From the NCBI GenBank assembly GCA_933228675.1, contig OW121743.1, positions 69,442,834-69,506,833 on the forward strand: DNA of 64,000 nucleotides, written 5' to 3'. Position numbers and translations under genes: made by a program. The DNA is from Stomorhina lunata (taxonomy: Eukaryota; Arthropoda; Insecta; Diptera; Rhiniidae). The notes under the pieces are model-generated. The model was not told the DNA's origin and made no database searches. It saw nothing but the letters and a program-made list of their open reading frames with translations. Positions 40,376 to 51,599 of this stretch are shown here, piece after piece (position 1 is the first letter of the stretch; each line of letters starts with the position of its first letter).

Positions 40376-40549
40376 ATGACTATTCGCATTTGATCCCAAA
40401 TCTGCTACATTTATTTATTAATGTAACAGACCAATTTATTGATAAAAAGCCAAAAATTGTTTGCAGAGAAACCAAAATTCCTCGACGCGTTTCGATGGTT
40501 GGTTAGGCCATCTCTTCAGGAGGATTATCATTGGATAATCGTATCCGAC

Positions 40550-40868
40550 ACTTGTTTCAGAATTAGAGTAAAAGCGGTCTACTCTCATTTTAATGGGACT
40601 TTTCAAATAGACCATACAGCAAATTAATGTATGTAAGAGCAATTAAAGTGGATAAAGAACAATGAAAAACACATAAACGCTCAAGCAAACATACATTTAT
40701 TTAGCACGTGTATGAGCCTTAGCTTTCTCTAATTGGATAATCATCTGCATCAGTTGTTTCTGAATTAGACTAAATGCGGTATACTATCATTTTTACGGGA
40801 CTTTTGAAATTGACCATACGGCAAATTAATGCATATAAGTGCAACATCTTTATATTATGGAGTCTTTG
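40550..40868 (+). mobile_element. small TIR element (ACTCTATAATATAAA family), copy 3
   Basis: It carries AGAGTAAAAGCGGTCTACTC, AACAATGAAAAACACATAAA, CAAACATACATTTATTTAGC, CACGTGTATGAGCCTTAGCT and the end CTTTATATTATGGAGTCTTT. At the position of the CATA array in copy 4 this copy has a single ACATACATT. Confidence 0.6.
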
Positions 40869-41905
40869 GTAAAATGATATAATAAGATCGTGTTGACAAA
40901 GAAAAAAACCTTTTGTATTAAAAACCTGTGTTTTATTTAAAAAGACACGAACTTTTTGTTTTCTTCATAAACAAGAATAAAATACATTTCTGAGAAAAAA
41001 CTTTTGACATGAAAATTGCTAAGTTTATTTTAAGGGTTTGCAATTTTCTTTTGTCATATTTTTCATATTGTGTATAATTCATTAGATTGCCTCAACTGTT
41101 TTACCTTGTTATTTTATTTTGCATTTATAAAGAACATCAGACATTGTTATGCATTAAGAATCTGCAAAGTTTGAATGATGTTGCCATAACATTGACGTTG
41201 CACGTTCATATAAAAAGGGCAACAATAAATCAAAATGCACTACAAAGAAATAATGATATTGAGAAATAAATTTCAAATATCTGTTTCTTGGAATATTAAA
41301 AAGACATTTTTAAATAAGAAATACATTAAACATTATATGTCGACTGAAAAATGGTCCCTTCCCTAGTGGTATTTAAGAAGTTACACAATCCTTACAAAAC
41401 AATTTGTCAAAATGCACCACTGTGCACTGTGTTATGCATTTAATATGAAGTTCGAGTATAATTTTAGTTTTTCCTAATTTATATTCCAATGCAAATTTGA
41501 TTGCTTCTAAGATACACATACATACACATATGCTTGTATTTGCTGGTGTTATTCTGCTAATGTTAGTTTTTCACTTGTTTTCTCATACATGTCTCGTTTT
41601 ATATCCGTTTCCTGTTATTGCTTTAGCAATAATAATAATTTAGTATTCATTATTTATTGGAGTGTTATTTTTTTTGACTTAAAACAAAATTTAATGTAAA
41701 ATACCCAAAATTGCTATTAACGGCTAAATCTAAATACATACGAGTATATAAATCGCGTAATTTTTAATTTAGGAAATCATTCTTATGGAGATGGTGCGAC
41801 TATAAGAGCAAAAATTATTGCGTCTGGTTTTATAAATTTATCTTAAAAAATGCGAAGTAATTTACATGGTCAAACAAATAGCCGTCCGGAAGGACATATA
41901 TCGGA
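40869..41905. other. AT-rich DNA, nothing recognised
   Basis: There are no convincing frames or repeats apart from short CATACACATA strings near 41,515-41,530. Confidence 0.35.
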
Positions 41906-41910
41906 TAATC

Positions 41911-42009
41911 AAAGACTCTATAATATAAATTTTTTCTGCCAAAAGTGATATTGAGTAGATACAGAACAATAAAAACACATAAACGCACAAACAACATATA
42001 TATACATAC

Positions 42010-42040
<31 letters not shown>

Positions 42041-42100
42041 CATACATACATACATACATACATACATACATACATACATACATACATACATACATACATG

Positions 42101-42132
<32 letters not shown>

Positions 42133-43373
42133 CATACATGCATACATACATACATACATACATACATACATACATGCATGCATGCATGCATGCATGCATG
42201 CATACATACATACATACATACATACATACATACATACATACATACATACATACATACATACATACATACATACATACATACATACATACATACATACATA
42301 CATACATACATACATACATACATACATACATACATACATACATACATACATACATACATACATACATACATACATACATACATACATACATACATACATA
42401 CATACATACATACATACATACATACATACATACATACATACATACATACATACATACATACATACATACATACATACATACATACATACATACATACATA
42501 CATACATACATACATACATACATACATACATACATACATACATACATACATACATACATACATACATACATACATACATACATACATACATACATACATA
42601 CATACATACATACATACATACATACATACATACATACATACATACATACATACATACATACATACATACATACATACATACATACATACATACATACATA
42701 CATACATACATACATGCATAAATACATTCATACATACATACATGCATACATACATACATACATACATACACACATACATACATACATACATACATGCATA
42801 CATACATACATACATACATACATACATACATACATACATACATACATACATACATACATACATACATACATACATACATACATACATACATACATACATA
42901 CATACATACATACATACATACATACATACATACATACATACATACATGCATACATACATACATACATACATACATACATACATACATACATACATACATA
43001 CATACATACATACATACATACATACATACATACATACATACATACATACATACATACATACATACATACATACATACATACATACATACATACATACACA
43101 TATATTTAATGAGCACGTGTGTGTGCCTTAGCTTCTCCTCGTTGGATATTCGTCTTCATAAGTTGTTTTCGAATAAGAGTAAAAGCGGTATATTTTCCAA
43201 TAAATTTCATGAGCACATGTGTTTGCCTTAGCTTTCTCTTATTGGATAACCGTCCCCATTAGTTGTTTCGACTTAGAGTAAAAGCGGTAAACTGTCATTT
43301 TTATGAGACTTTTTAAATCTACCATACAGAAAATCAATGTATACAAGTGCAACATCTTTATATTATAGAGTTG
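41911..43373 (+). mobile_element. small TIR element, copy 4, hosting the CATA expansion
   Basis: The termini ACTCTATAATATAAA (about 41,911) and TTTATATTATAGAGT (about 43,359-43,373) are inverted repeats. Between them are AACAATAAAAACACATAAAC, the CATA array, GAGCACGTGTGTGTGCCTTA and AGAGTAAAAGCGGTA; the last two blocks are repeated once more at 43,205-43,290. It is non-coding. Confidence 0.7.
42004..43098. repeat. CATA microsatellite, about 1.1 kb
   Basis: About 270 tandem CATA units occur, with scattered CATG changes (a block at 42,174-42,202) and other single changes near 42,719-42,772. A four-base period makes every frame open on both strands, so long MYVC or IHTY peptides appear that are not genes. 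Confidence 0.97.
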
Positions 43374-43404
43374 TTGCTTAATTGTCAAATTTTGTACACG
43401 GGCT

Positions 43405-43457
43405 GGTATATATCTTATATTCTTAAACGAGCAATAATTGTATGTATTTACATATAT

Positions 43458-43528
<71 letters not shown>

Positions 43529-45050
43529 ACTATCTCGAAAACGGCTCTAACGATTTTGATAAAATTTGGACAGTGGGTATCTTTTTTGATGTATAGGTCG
43601 AAGAAGAAGGGACTTTTGGAACCTTTGCCTCTAAGAGGGTAAAAATGGGAAAAAATCGAAAACGCTATATCTCCTTAAGTAATAGGTATAGAAACAAAAT
43701 TTAAATTACGTTTTAAACAGCTATGAAAATAAACGGACAGGTGTTGTGTTTGGTACTTTTTTGAAACTATGTCCCATAAGGGGTAAAAAAGGGTGAAAAT
43801 AGTTTTTTTGGTACCTTTTTAACCCACTCTTATATTTTAAACTAAGGAATATAGAAAGAAACCTTGTACTGCAATCAATAGATGTGAAAGAAATATTGAA
43901 CACGTATTTGGTACTTTTTTGATTTTGTGGCCAAAATGTGTAAAAAAGGGATAAACTGATAACTTAACATCTACAAAAGTAATATGAATAGGAAAATTAT
44001 GTTAACTGCTTTCTAATAAAATGTACCGAATTCAATTGGTACCAAAAAAGTACCAATTATGCATATGGAACTTTTTGAAATTAGGGGATAAAAAGGGGAA
44101 AAAATTAGTAATGTTATAACTTTAAAACAAATGAATGTTTGTCTGTATGTATGTTCTTTATAGAATAGTAAACTGTGAATTTGATCATGTTATGCTCTTT
44201 AGCAAAGATGTTGCGGATAAGCCGGCGGGAGTTTTTAAGTTGGTAAACCGAATTTCCGACAGGTGGCGCCACTGAAAAGTACTAAAAATTAATTAAATCG
44301 TAAACTGTACATTTGATCATACTATGATCTTTTGCAAAGTTGTAGCGCATGAGCCGGCGAATGCTTTTTAATTAGTGTGAATAATTTCCGACAGGTGGCG
44401 CTGCTGAAAATTACTCAAAGTCAATTTAATCGTAAGGTGTACATATAATCATGCTATAATCTTTAGCAATGTTGTTGCACATGAGCCGACGAAGGTTTCT
44501 TAGTTGGTATGAAGAAATTTCGACAGGTGGCGCCACTGAAATTTACTTAAAGTCAATTTAATCGTAAACTGTACATTTAATCATGCTATAATTTTTAGCA
44601 AAGTTATTGCGGATTATCCGACGAAGGTTTATTAATTGGAATGACCAAAGTCCGACAGGTGGCGCCACTGAAAATGAATTAAACTGTGCATTTGATCAGA
44701 CTATAAGTGAATTAAATAATAAACTGTGCATTTGATCATGTTATGATCATAATCAAAGTTGTTACGCATAAGCAGATTAAGGTTTCTTAGTGATATGAAC
44801 GACTTCAGGCGGCGCCACTGAAAACTACTCAAAATGAATTAAATCGTAAACTGTGCATTTGATCAGACTATAATCTTTAGCAAAGTTGTTGCGCATGAGT
44901 CGACGGAGGTTTCTGTTGGTATGACCAATTTTCAAAATTATTTAAAATGAGTTAAACTGTAACTGTATAAAATAAAATATATAAAAACTTTAAAATTTGC
45001 CTCAAAATGCTTATCATAAAGCCCCGAGCAAGGCTCGGTCAACCAGGTAC
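43405..45050 (+). mobile_element. Helitron-like element with 132-bp tandem array, copy 2
   Basis: It is the inverse of 25,040-26,455: ATTCTTAAACGAGCAATAAT, a TA run, AAATCGAAAACGCTATATCT, then AAAAGTACCAATTATGCATA. About six diverged 132-bp repeats follow (44,150-44,960, with GGCGCCACTGAAAA), and the hairpin CCGAGCAAGGCTCGG near the right end before CCAGGTACTAC. It is longer than copy 1 because of extra repeat units. Confidence 0.55.
43455..43523. repeat. TA microsatellite
   Basis: A TA run with one break sits at the same place as the run in the inverted copy (26,380-26,420). Confidence 0.85.
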
Positions 45051-45069
45051 TACAAAGCTTATTTTTGTA

Positions 45070-46420
45070 AAATTTAGAGGCCATGGCAGTCATAGTTTAA
45101 ATTTTATTACCTTTAAACTGGCGTTTGTGTCATTTCAGTGGTTTCCGGGAGTGATTTTTATATGAAAGCTATTGTCAAATATGGACCGATTCCTATACAA
45201 TTTTATATACTAACCAATGGTTGCATATAACTTCTCTGTTCTAAATCAATTCGTCATAGCTATTACAATTGTATTCAATTTATTAGCATTAATGTGAGTC
45301 CCGGGGGCAGGGTTGTCTACAGATTTCGCCCATTTTCAATACACAACTTTTTCAAAATACCGAAAATACTGTTGTTAGGCTCTATCGTGCTTTCATTTGA
45401 CGGACAGACGGACATATTGTTATTGTCGTATTTTTGTGTTTCCGTAAGTTTTTATATGGGAGCTATGGTCAAATGGTGACCGATTGTTACAAAATTTTGC
45501 ACACTTTTTAGCACTGACATGAGACTTTCTCGTACTTAATTTAGTGATCATAGCTACAATAGTATATTTTATAATTTTATCGCATTAAAGTGTTTTTTAG
45601 GTGGAAGGCCAAATACCAACATTGCTCGACAAGCCCTTCGTTGGAATCCACAAGGAAGAGGCCGTCGTTTTGGTACATCTGCTATAACGTGAAGAAGGTC
45701 AATTGATGCGGAGTTGCCAGCAGCAAACTATTCATGGAAAGACGTTTGCCTAACATCTCGCAATAGAGTCCGATATAAAAGGACGGTTGAGGCCTTATGC
45801 TCCACTGGGAGTCAAGGATAACAAAGGAAGTGTATTTCAGGTGGAATTAAGGCTATTTTCGTAAGTGTGCTATGCTATGGTTAAACGTGAACCGATTTGG
45901 ATGAAATTTTAAGCGCTACATAATGATCATGTAAAACTACTCTGTGCTAAATTTTATCATCATATATTGTTACAATTTGTCATTTATTAGTAAAAAAACG
46001 ATAGACCCATACGAGGTTATATGGATGTATGGTCAAATGTAAACAGATTTCGCCCAATTTCAATACCAAAATTTTTCAAGAAATGAAGAATATTTTTGCT
46101 AAATATGTGTGACATACCTCCTTTCATTTAGACCCGTACATCTGTCACAAGGTTTCCTTGGCCGTTCTTACAGGAAAAGTGCCAGTCATATCCAAAATTC
46201 AAGTCATTGCTTAAGTGTGAATCGCTTTCAAGGTGCATATCATTGCCATTCTCAAAGTGTTTAGTCTTGTATTGGAGGTATAGTAAAATATTTCTACAAA
46301 TTTTGTTACACTAATTTCGGTTATTACACAGTACAACAAAATCAAATTTTTTTGAGTACACATGAGTAATGTTAACAGAATAAGAAAATAGGCTTAAAAT
46401 AAAGAAATACGTGTCTCGGG
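45070..46420. repeat. diverged DINE-like block, split by an RTE fragment
   Basis: The phrases TTTATATGGGAGCTATGGTC, ATTTCGCCCATTTTCAATAC and TTTATTAGCATTAATGTGA resemble the blocks at 47,800-48,110, and GACGGACAGACGGACAT is the GTCY-type microsatellite. No clear ends are visible. Confidence 0.4.
45607..45828 (+). mobile_element. RTE-like LINE 3' fragment with target duplication
   Basis: The C-terminal coding end is recognisable in shifted frames (WNPQGRGRRF, then EALCSTGSQG-like with the terminal stop). It closes with GGGAGTCAAGGATAACA. AGTGTTTTTTAGGTGGAA (45,589-45,606) and AGTGTATTTCAGGTGGAA (45,829-45,846) flank it as an 18-bp duplication with two differences. It is strongly 5'-truncated. 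Confidence 0.65.
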
Positions 46421-46452
46421 GTTTTGCTGTAGCACGTCAAAATTCTAAGAAA

Positions 46453-46598
46453 ATTTTAAAGATTCGAAGGACCGTGGAGGTTAACTTGTAACGTAATACT
46501 TTTATAAAAAGTTCTATAAAAATAGAATGGGTGAACTTTAATTTAAAAGCTTGAGCCAGTTTTGAAAAAGGAATTAAATTTGGATTTGTTTTTATTAA
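46453..46598. repeat. inverted-repeat arm, left
   Basis: It runs from TTTAAAGATTCGAAGGACCG to GGATTTGTTTTTATTAA and is matched in inverse at 49,552-49,685. The arms differ by scattered substitutions and one short replaced block (GAGCCAGTTTTG region). Confidence 0.8.
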
Positions 46599-46865
46599 CC
46601 CTTTGACGTATTTCCACGAGTCTGACTCGTGGTATAATATCTGTGCCTAACATGATTATTACGAGTCTTACTCATGGTACAATTTCTGTGCCTAACATGA
46701 TTATCACGAGTCTTACTCGTAGTACAATTTCTGAGCCTAACATGATTATCTCGAGTCTGACTCGTTTTGCGACTGTTCTTAAGCATCAAAACTGGTTTGT
46801 TTAGTGCAAGTTGTGTGCGAACAGTTTGAAGCGAACTTCGTTGCGCTAATTGATACGTCAAGGGG
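46599..46865. mobile_element. piggyBac-type MITE (TTAA flanks), 267 bp
   Basis: CCCTTTGACGTAT at the left and, inverted, CCCCTTGACGTAT at the right lie directly inside TTAA at 46,595-46,598 and 46,866-46,869, the piggyBac target. The interior has three units of about 46 bp, each with CTAACATGATTAT and the near-palindrome CGAGTCTTACTCG. It is non-coding. Confidence 0.8.
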
Positions 46866-46920
46866 TTAAAAAACAATAAAGCGCCCGCTAGAAGGCGCTT
46901 TTATTTTCAGGTAAAATTAA

Positions 46921-49550
46921 AAACAAGTAAGAGTGGTATATTCGGCTTTGCCGAATCTTGGATACCCTTCACCAATGGTGTTCTAAAAGTAAAGTACAAA
47001 ATCTATATTCTTACGATTGATAATTATATAGTTTCTGATTACTGACTAAGTTGAGCTCCACACAAATGCTTGATATGTAATTATATTAATTTTCTGTTGT
47101 TCGTACTCAATGTAATTCCTAGCAATATTTGGTTATACTAGTGTTATATGCAAAGAGTCTTTAAAATTAAGAGTCGGAAAACGAAAAGCTTTTCGGTGGC
47201 GTCATCATTTAGAATAGTTATGGACCCAAAGGTTAGGTTGGGCAGGTGGCCGATGTCTAGCTTCGAAATAAAATAGACACATATTTTACGAACATTTAAT
47301 AAAGTTCGATAGACCAGATAAACCATGCAGAAAAGATGCTTCAAAATGTAGATGCCCTTAGATTTGCAAAAGCACATCGATATGATGAAGATTAAGTATT
47401 ATGGCATGCAACCCAAAAACACAGTACCCATTGAGGGTTCTGCACTTTAATTGGTACGAATTATCCAACTAGTAGAAGTTCTTGATTAGTTATGTAAAAC
47501 TCTGAAGTTAGCGGGCTGATTTAGGTAAAAGCTTTAACAATGATTTTCAATGTATATAAGCCTTAAAATTATAGGGTATACACTCTTAGTTTTAGATACA
47601 TACGTGAAATATATAGCTTTTAAATGGATGGATATCAGCTTTGTCGGAAAAGTTATTAAAGATTTACTTGTTAATCTGTAGTTAGTTAATTAATTAAAAT
47701 GAACACTTCATCAATAATATTTGGGATGTATTGTTGTTTCGATCTGTCCGATGGATGTTTGGAAAGTTTTGCTCTAGTTCTTTGTGCAATCATAGTGTGA
47801 TTTAATTTATCAGCATTAAAGTGATTCCCGGTCGGGGTTATATGGGAGATTTCACTAAATGTGAACATTTTCAATACCGAACTTTTCAAGAAAGCAGAAA
47901 TACTTTTGTCAAATGTTGTCCCTCTCGAAAGTTTATTTTAGGCGCTATCGCCTTGAATAACAATATTGTACAACGTCTTTATACTAAATGTCATCATCGT
48001 ATCTATTATAATTTGTAATTTATTAGCTACTAAGAGATTGCCTTAGGCGAAGTTATACGGGAGCAATTGTCAAACGTGAACGGATTTCTCCCAATTGCAA
48101 TTAAAAAACTTAAATTATCGTTGATATGTGAGATACATACATACATACATATGTAGGTTTTGAACGGATGTCATGTACTTAGCTGCATTTTTGGACTTCC
48201 TAGGAAGATTACCTATAATTTGATATATAATACATTCTGAAACGTTATCATAATGTTCAAAAGTCAGACACAAAATTGAGATAAATGCAGTGTGTCTGTC
48301 AACTAAAATCAGATTTGTGGAGCTCCTGGATTTTACACAAAATTTTAGGATATTGTGCCACCTGAATTTAATCATTGTCGATCAAAACACCTGAAATATC
48401 GCATAAACGCTAAATTATATCTACCACAAATTACCAAATGCATCAGAATTTAGGACGCTATTAAATTTCATCAAAATAAACACCTGATATCGACAAAACA
48501 GGAGCTCCAAGAACTTGACTACAACAGAAAAAAGGACAGACAGGTAGACGGACGGACGGACAGACAGGTAGACGGACGGAAAAACAAACAAACGGACGGA
48601 CGGACGTAGCGAAATCGATTCTCCTGCCGATTCTGATTTGATCGGTACAATTTGAATGGTATTCATAATCAGATTTGTGGAGTATATATATCAGATTTTA
48701 GGAAATCCACCCACAAAAGAATGTCAAATTTCATCATAATCGGTCCATAAACACCTGAGATATCGCTGAAAAAATACTCACAAAATGTAAACAAAATTTC
48801 TTAGACACGTACTTTCAGCAATTTGCTTTACATCAAATGTAGTGTTTTGGCGACATCTCAATTGTTTATGGACCGCTTTTGATAAAATTTTATAACGTGC
48901 TTGGCGGGGGAATTTCCTAAAATCTGATATAAAATTTATGTATGTCCGTGCTAAAGGAAGATGGTTTTTTTCTATTTCTGCATTTCATTTTTTCATCAAA
49001 CATTCTCTAATGCGTACTTTGGGCAATTTGCGATACATCAAATTTAGTGTTTTGGTAATATCTCAGTTGCTTATGGACCGATTTTGATAAAATTTTACAG
49101 AGTGCTTTGGGAAACTATTTGCTACAATCTGATATATGACATATTATCACATGTATATCAGGAATATCTTTTTTCTCTTGTTATTTAAAAGTGTCTTTCA
49201 ATCAAAAATTTTAAAATTTTCGTCTAATTTTTGGTATTTTTTCGATATTTTCGGTGTTTATAAACCGATTTTAATGAAATTTAATAGCGTTCATTGCGGG
49301 AGAATTTCCTAAGATCTGATATATAATATGTAGGTTCATCCTCAAGGGTCTTCAGAAACTTGATTCCAACAGACAGACAGACAGACGGACGGACAGACAG
49401 ACAGACAGACGGACATCGCTTAATCGATTCTCCTCCCGATTCTGAGTCGATCGGTATAATTTTTATGGGGTCTACGACCACTAATAAAAAAATTACAAAC
49501 GGAATCACAAACTTATAATACCCTTTCACCTATTGGTGAAGGGTATAAAA
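46921..49550 (-). mobile_element. long DINE-like element, minus strand, about 2.6 kb
   Basis: Read on the minus strand it starts TATACCCTTCACCAATAGGT and ends with the stem-loop ATTCGGCAAAGCCGAAT then ACCACTCTTACTTG. GTCC/GTCT microsatellites lie at 49,370-49,410 and 48,535-48,605, each next to ATCGATTCTCCT(C/G)CCGATT. Repeated GGTCCATAAACACCTGAGAT-type blocks fill the interior. It is longer than the 790-bp copies and has a different terminal hairpin sequence, so it is a related subfamily. No transposase is seen. Confidence 0.55.
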
Positions 49551-49551
49551 A

Positions 49552-49685
49552 TTAATAAAAACAAATCCAAATTTAATTCCCTTTTCAAGCATTTAAATCG
49601 GTTCACCCATTCGATTTTTATAGAACTTTTTATTAAAGTATTACGTTACAAGTGAACCTCCACGGTCCTTTGAATCTTTAAAATC
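49552..49685. repeat. inverted-repeat arm, right
   Basis: It runs from TTAATAAAAACAAATCCAAA to TTTGAATCTTTAAAATCG and is the inverse of 46,453-46,598. It directly abuts the start of the DINE-like element. Confidence 0.8.
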
Positions 49686-50160
49686 GAATCGAATTTACCA
49701 TAATTTAAAGTTAAGATCTTCTTTCTTTCTTCAAACGCAAGTTTTAGAAAATTTATTAATTTTTTACAAAACTTTTTTATTTAATATAACAAAGGAAATC
49801 ATTTGCTTAAATTGCGCATTCAAATGTAATGCATATTTCCATTACCAAAGAAAAAGTGTAGAAAAACATTTGAAAATTGGCTTTTATTGACTGCATTGAC
49901 TGTGTTAGGAGGTTTCATAAATAATAAAAATATAACAATAGAATGTAAATTTATGTTTATTTTATTACATTTTATGTGCAATTGATTTTTATTGAATTTA
50001 CAAGGAATTGCAATGAAATAAAATGTAATGGCTGCAAATTCAATATTAGGGTGGATTATTTTTTTTGGTAATCAGGAGAAGTGTATTTAGGATTATTGCG
50101 AGAATTTAAGAGAAACTTTTTAAAAACGTGTGTAATCAGACTAGATTAATGTTTGTTATT
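49686..50160. other. AT-rich DNA, nothing recognised
   Basis: No frame, repeat or boundary is visible. Confidence 0.35.
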
Positions 50161-50170
50161 AATTTCTATT
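50161..50170. repeat. target-site duplication, left copy
   Basis: AATTTCTATT is repeated at 51,422-51,431, after the GAAGAAGAAG tail. Confidence 0.65.
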
Positions 50171-51421
50171 CAAAATTGCTCGACTTAATATTTTGCTCGG
50201 AAGAAGTGTTATAGAATAGAATATCCGACGCAGTTTCCTTTACACTCTGCGAAAATAAGTTTGGGTTCAGAGTGAACCGTTCTTGTGTTGATCTAATCAA
50301 CACAGTAAGAATAGTACAAGAGCAATGTAATGTATTCCGCACCTCCCTTTAACTAGCGTTTAACGACTTTATGAAAACTTTAATAGTGTCAGCAGAAGCT
50401 ATCTATTAAAAATTTTAGAAACATGTCAACAAAAATTCTGAACTTAATTCGGGCAATGTAAAGGGATTTTAACTGTCGAATCCTATACAAGGGTAAATTG
50501 CCAAATCCGTTAGAATTCAGTACTAAAGTAAGGCAAGAATGTATTTTGTCAACTTTTATGACAACTTTTTAAGAAAATCGAGAATTTGGAATATGCCGAT
50601 GTCATATGTCTTCAAAGCTCAGGCCTTCTTTAAGAAAATACTTAAGCTATCGCTGTTAAATATCGGGCAACTGGGCTGGAAATCAATATTTCCAAGACAA
50701 AGATTATGACTGGAGGCTATGGCGCAAACCCGTCTACAAACATCAATGTGGATAACTAGGTTATTGGATGTGAAGGTACCTTTAATTACCTTGGAAGTTT
50801 GGTATCTACAAAAGGTGGCGCCGACCAAGATTTTGAATCGCGTGTTAACAAGGCAAAATCTGCATTCGGCATTCCCCGACCGATTTGGAAATCTCGTCAA
50901 ATTTCAACAACAACCAAGTTACGAATATACAACTCGTATCCTGTATTACGGCAGCGAAATTTGGAAACGTACAAATACCATAAACAAGCGCCTGCAACCA
51001 AGTTACAAATATATAACACGAATGTCAAGTCCATCCTATATTAAGGCTGCAAAACTTCGAAACGCACAAATGCCATCGGAGTGCGCCTGCAAACCTTTGC
51101 AAACAAATGCTTACGGCAAATTCTTAATATATGATAGCCGAACCGCAATGATCTATTCAAATCAAATCCCTGATTCTATAGAAGTATATCAATGGAAATG
51201 GCGTTGGATAGGCCACACACTTCTTGTGGATTCCACAAGAAAGAGGCAGTCGTGTTGGTGGTCCTGCTAGAACGTGAAGAAGGTCAATTGATGAGGAATT
51301 GCAAGCAGTTAACTACTCATGGAATGATGTATGCCTAACATCTCGCAAAAGAGTCCAATATAAAATGATGTTTGAGGCCCTATGATCTACTGGGAGTCAA
51401 GGATAACAGAAGAAGAAGATG
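50171..51421 (+). pseudogene. 5'-truncated RTE-like LINE, RT and C-terminus, broken
   Basis: Pieces in several frames follow the order of an RTE-type reverse transcriptase: KILNLIRAM, VRQECILST, a damaged catalytic YADD (YAD-V, one aspartate codon lost, 50,592-50,600) and GYGANPSTNINVDN. The C-terminal block WKWRWIGHTLLVDSTRKRQS then runs to the final ALxxxGSQG and stop. Many stops and frameshifts occur. It ends in CAGAAGAAGAAG and is flanked by AATTTCTATT. About 1.25 kb of a much longer element is present. Confidence 0.8.
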
Positions 51422-51431
51422 AATTTCTATT
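51422..51431. repeat. target-site duplication, right copy
   Basis: This is the second copy of AATTTCTATT. Confidence 0.65.
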
Positions 51432-51599
51432 AAAATTATTTACTGCCACAACATCCTCCATCGACGGTAAGCCTACAGCAAAAACACGCTGTCGATGTAA
51501 AAGAAATAAAATTGGATGCAAAAGAAAAAGCTTAAACAATGCGTCAAAATAACAACAAATGGCGAAACTTCAGGTGCAATTACAGTGCTGAATAGAAAA

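Noticed and set aside
41862..43231. Very long open frames on both strands with repeated MYVC or IHTY
   Set aside because: They come from a CATA microsatellite whose four-base period leaves all frames open; there is no gene.
46595..46876. Minus-strand frame with TSQTRDNHVRLRNC-like repeats
   Set aside because: The repeats reflect the 46-bp tandem units of the piggyBac MITE.
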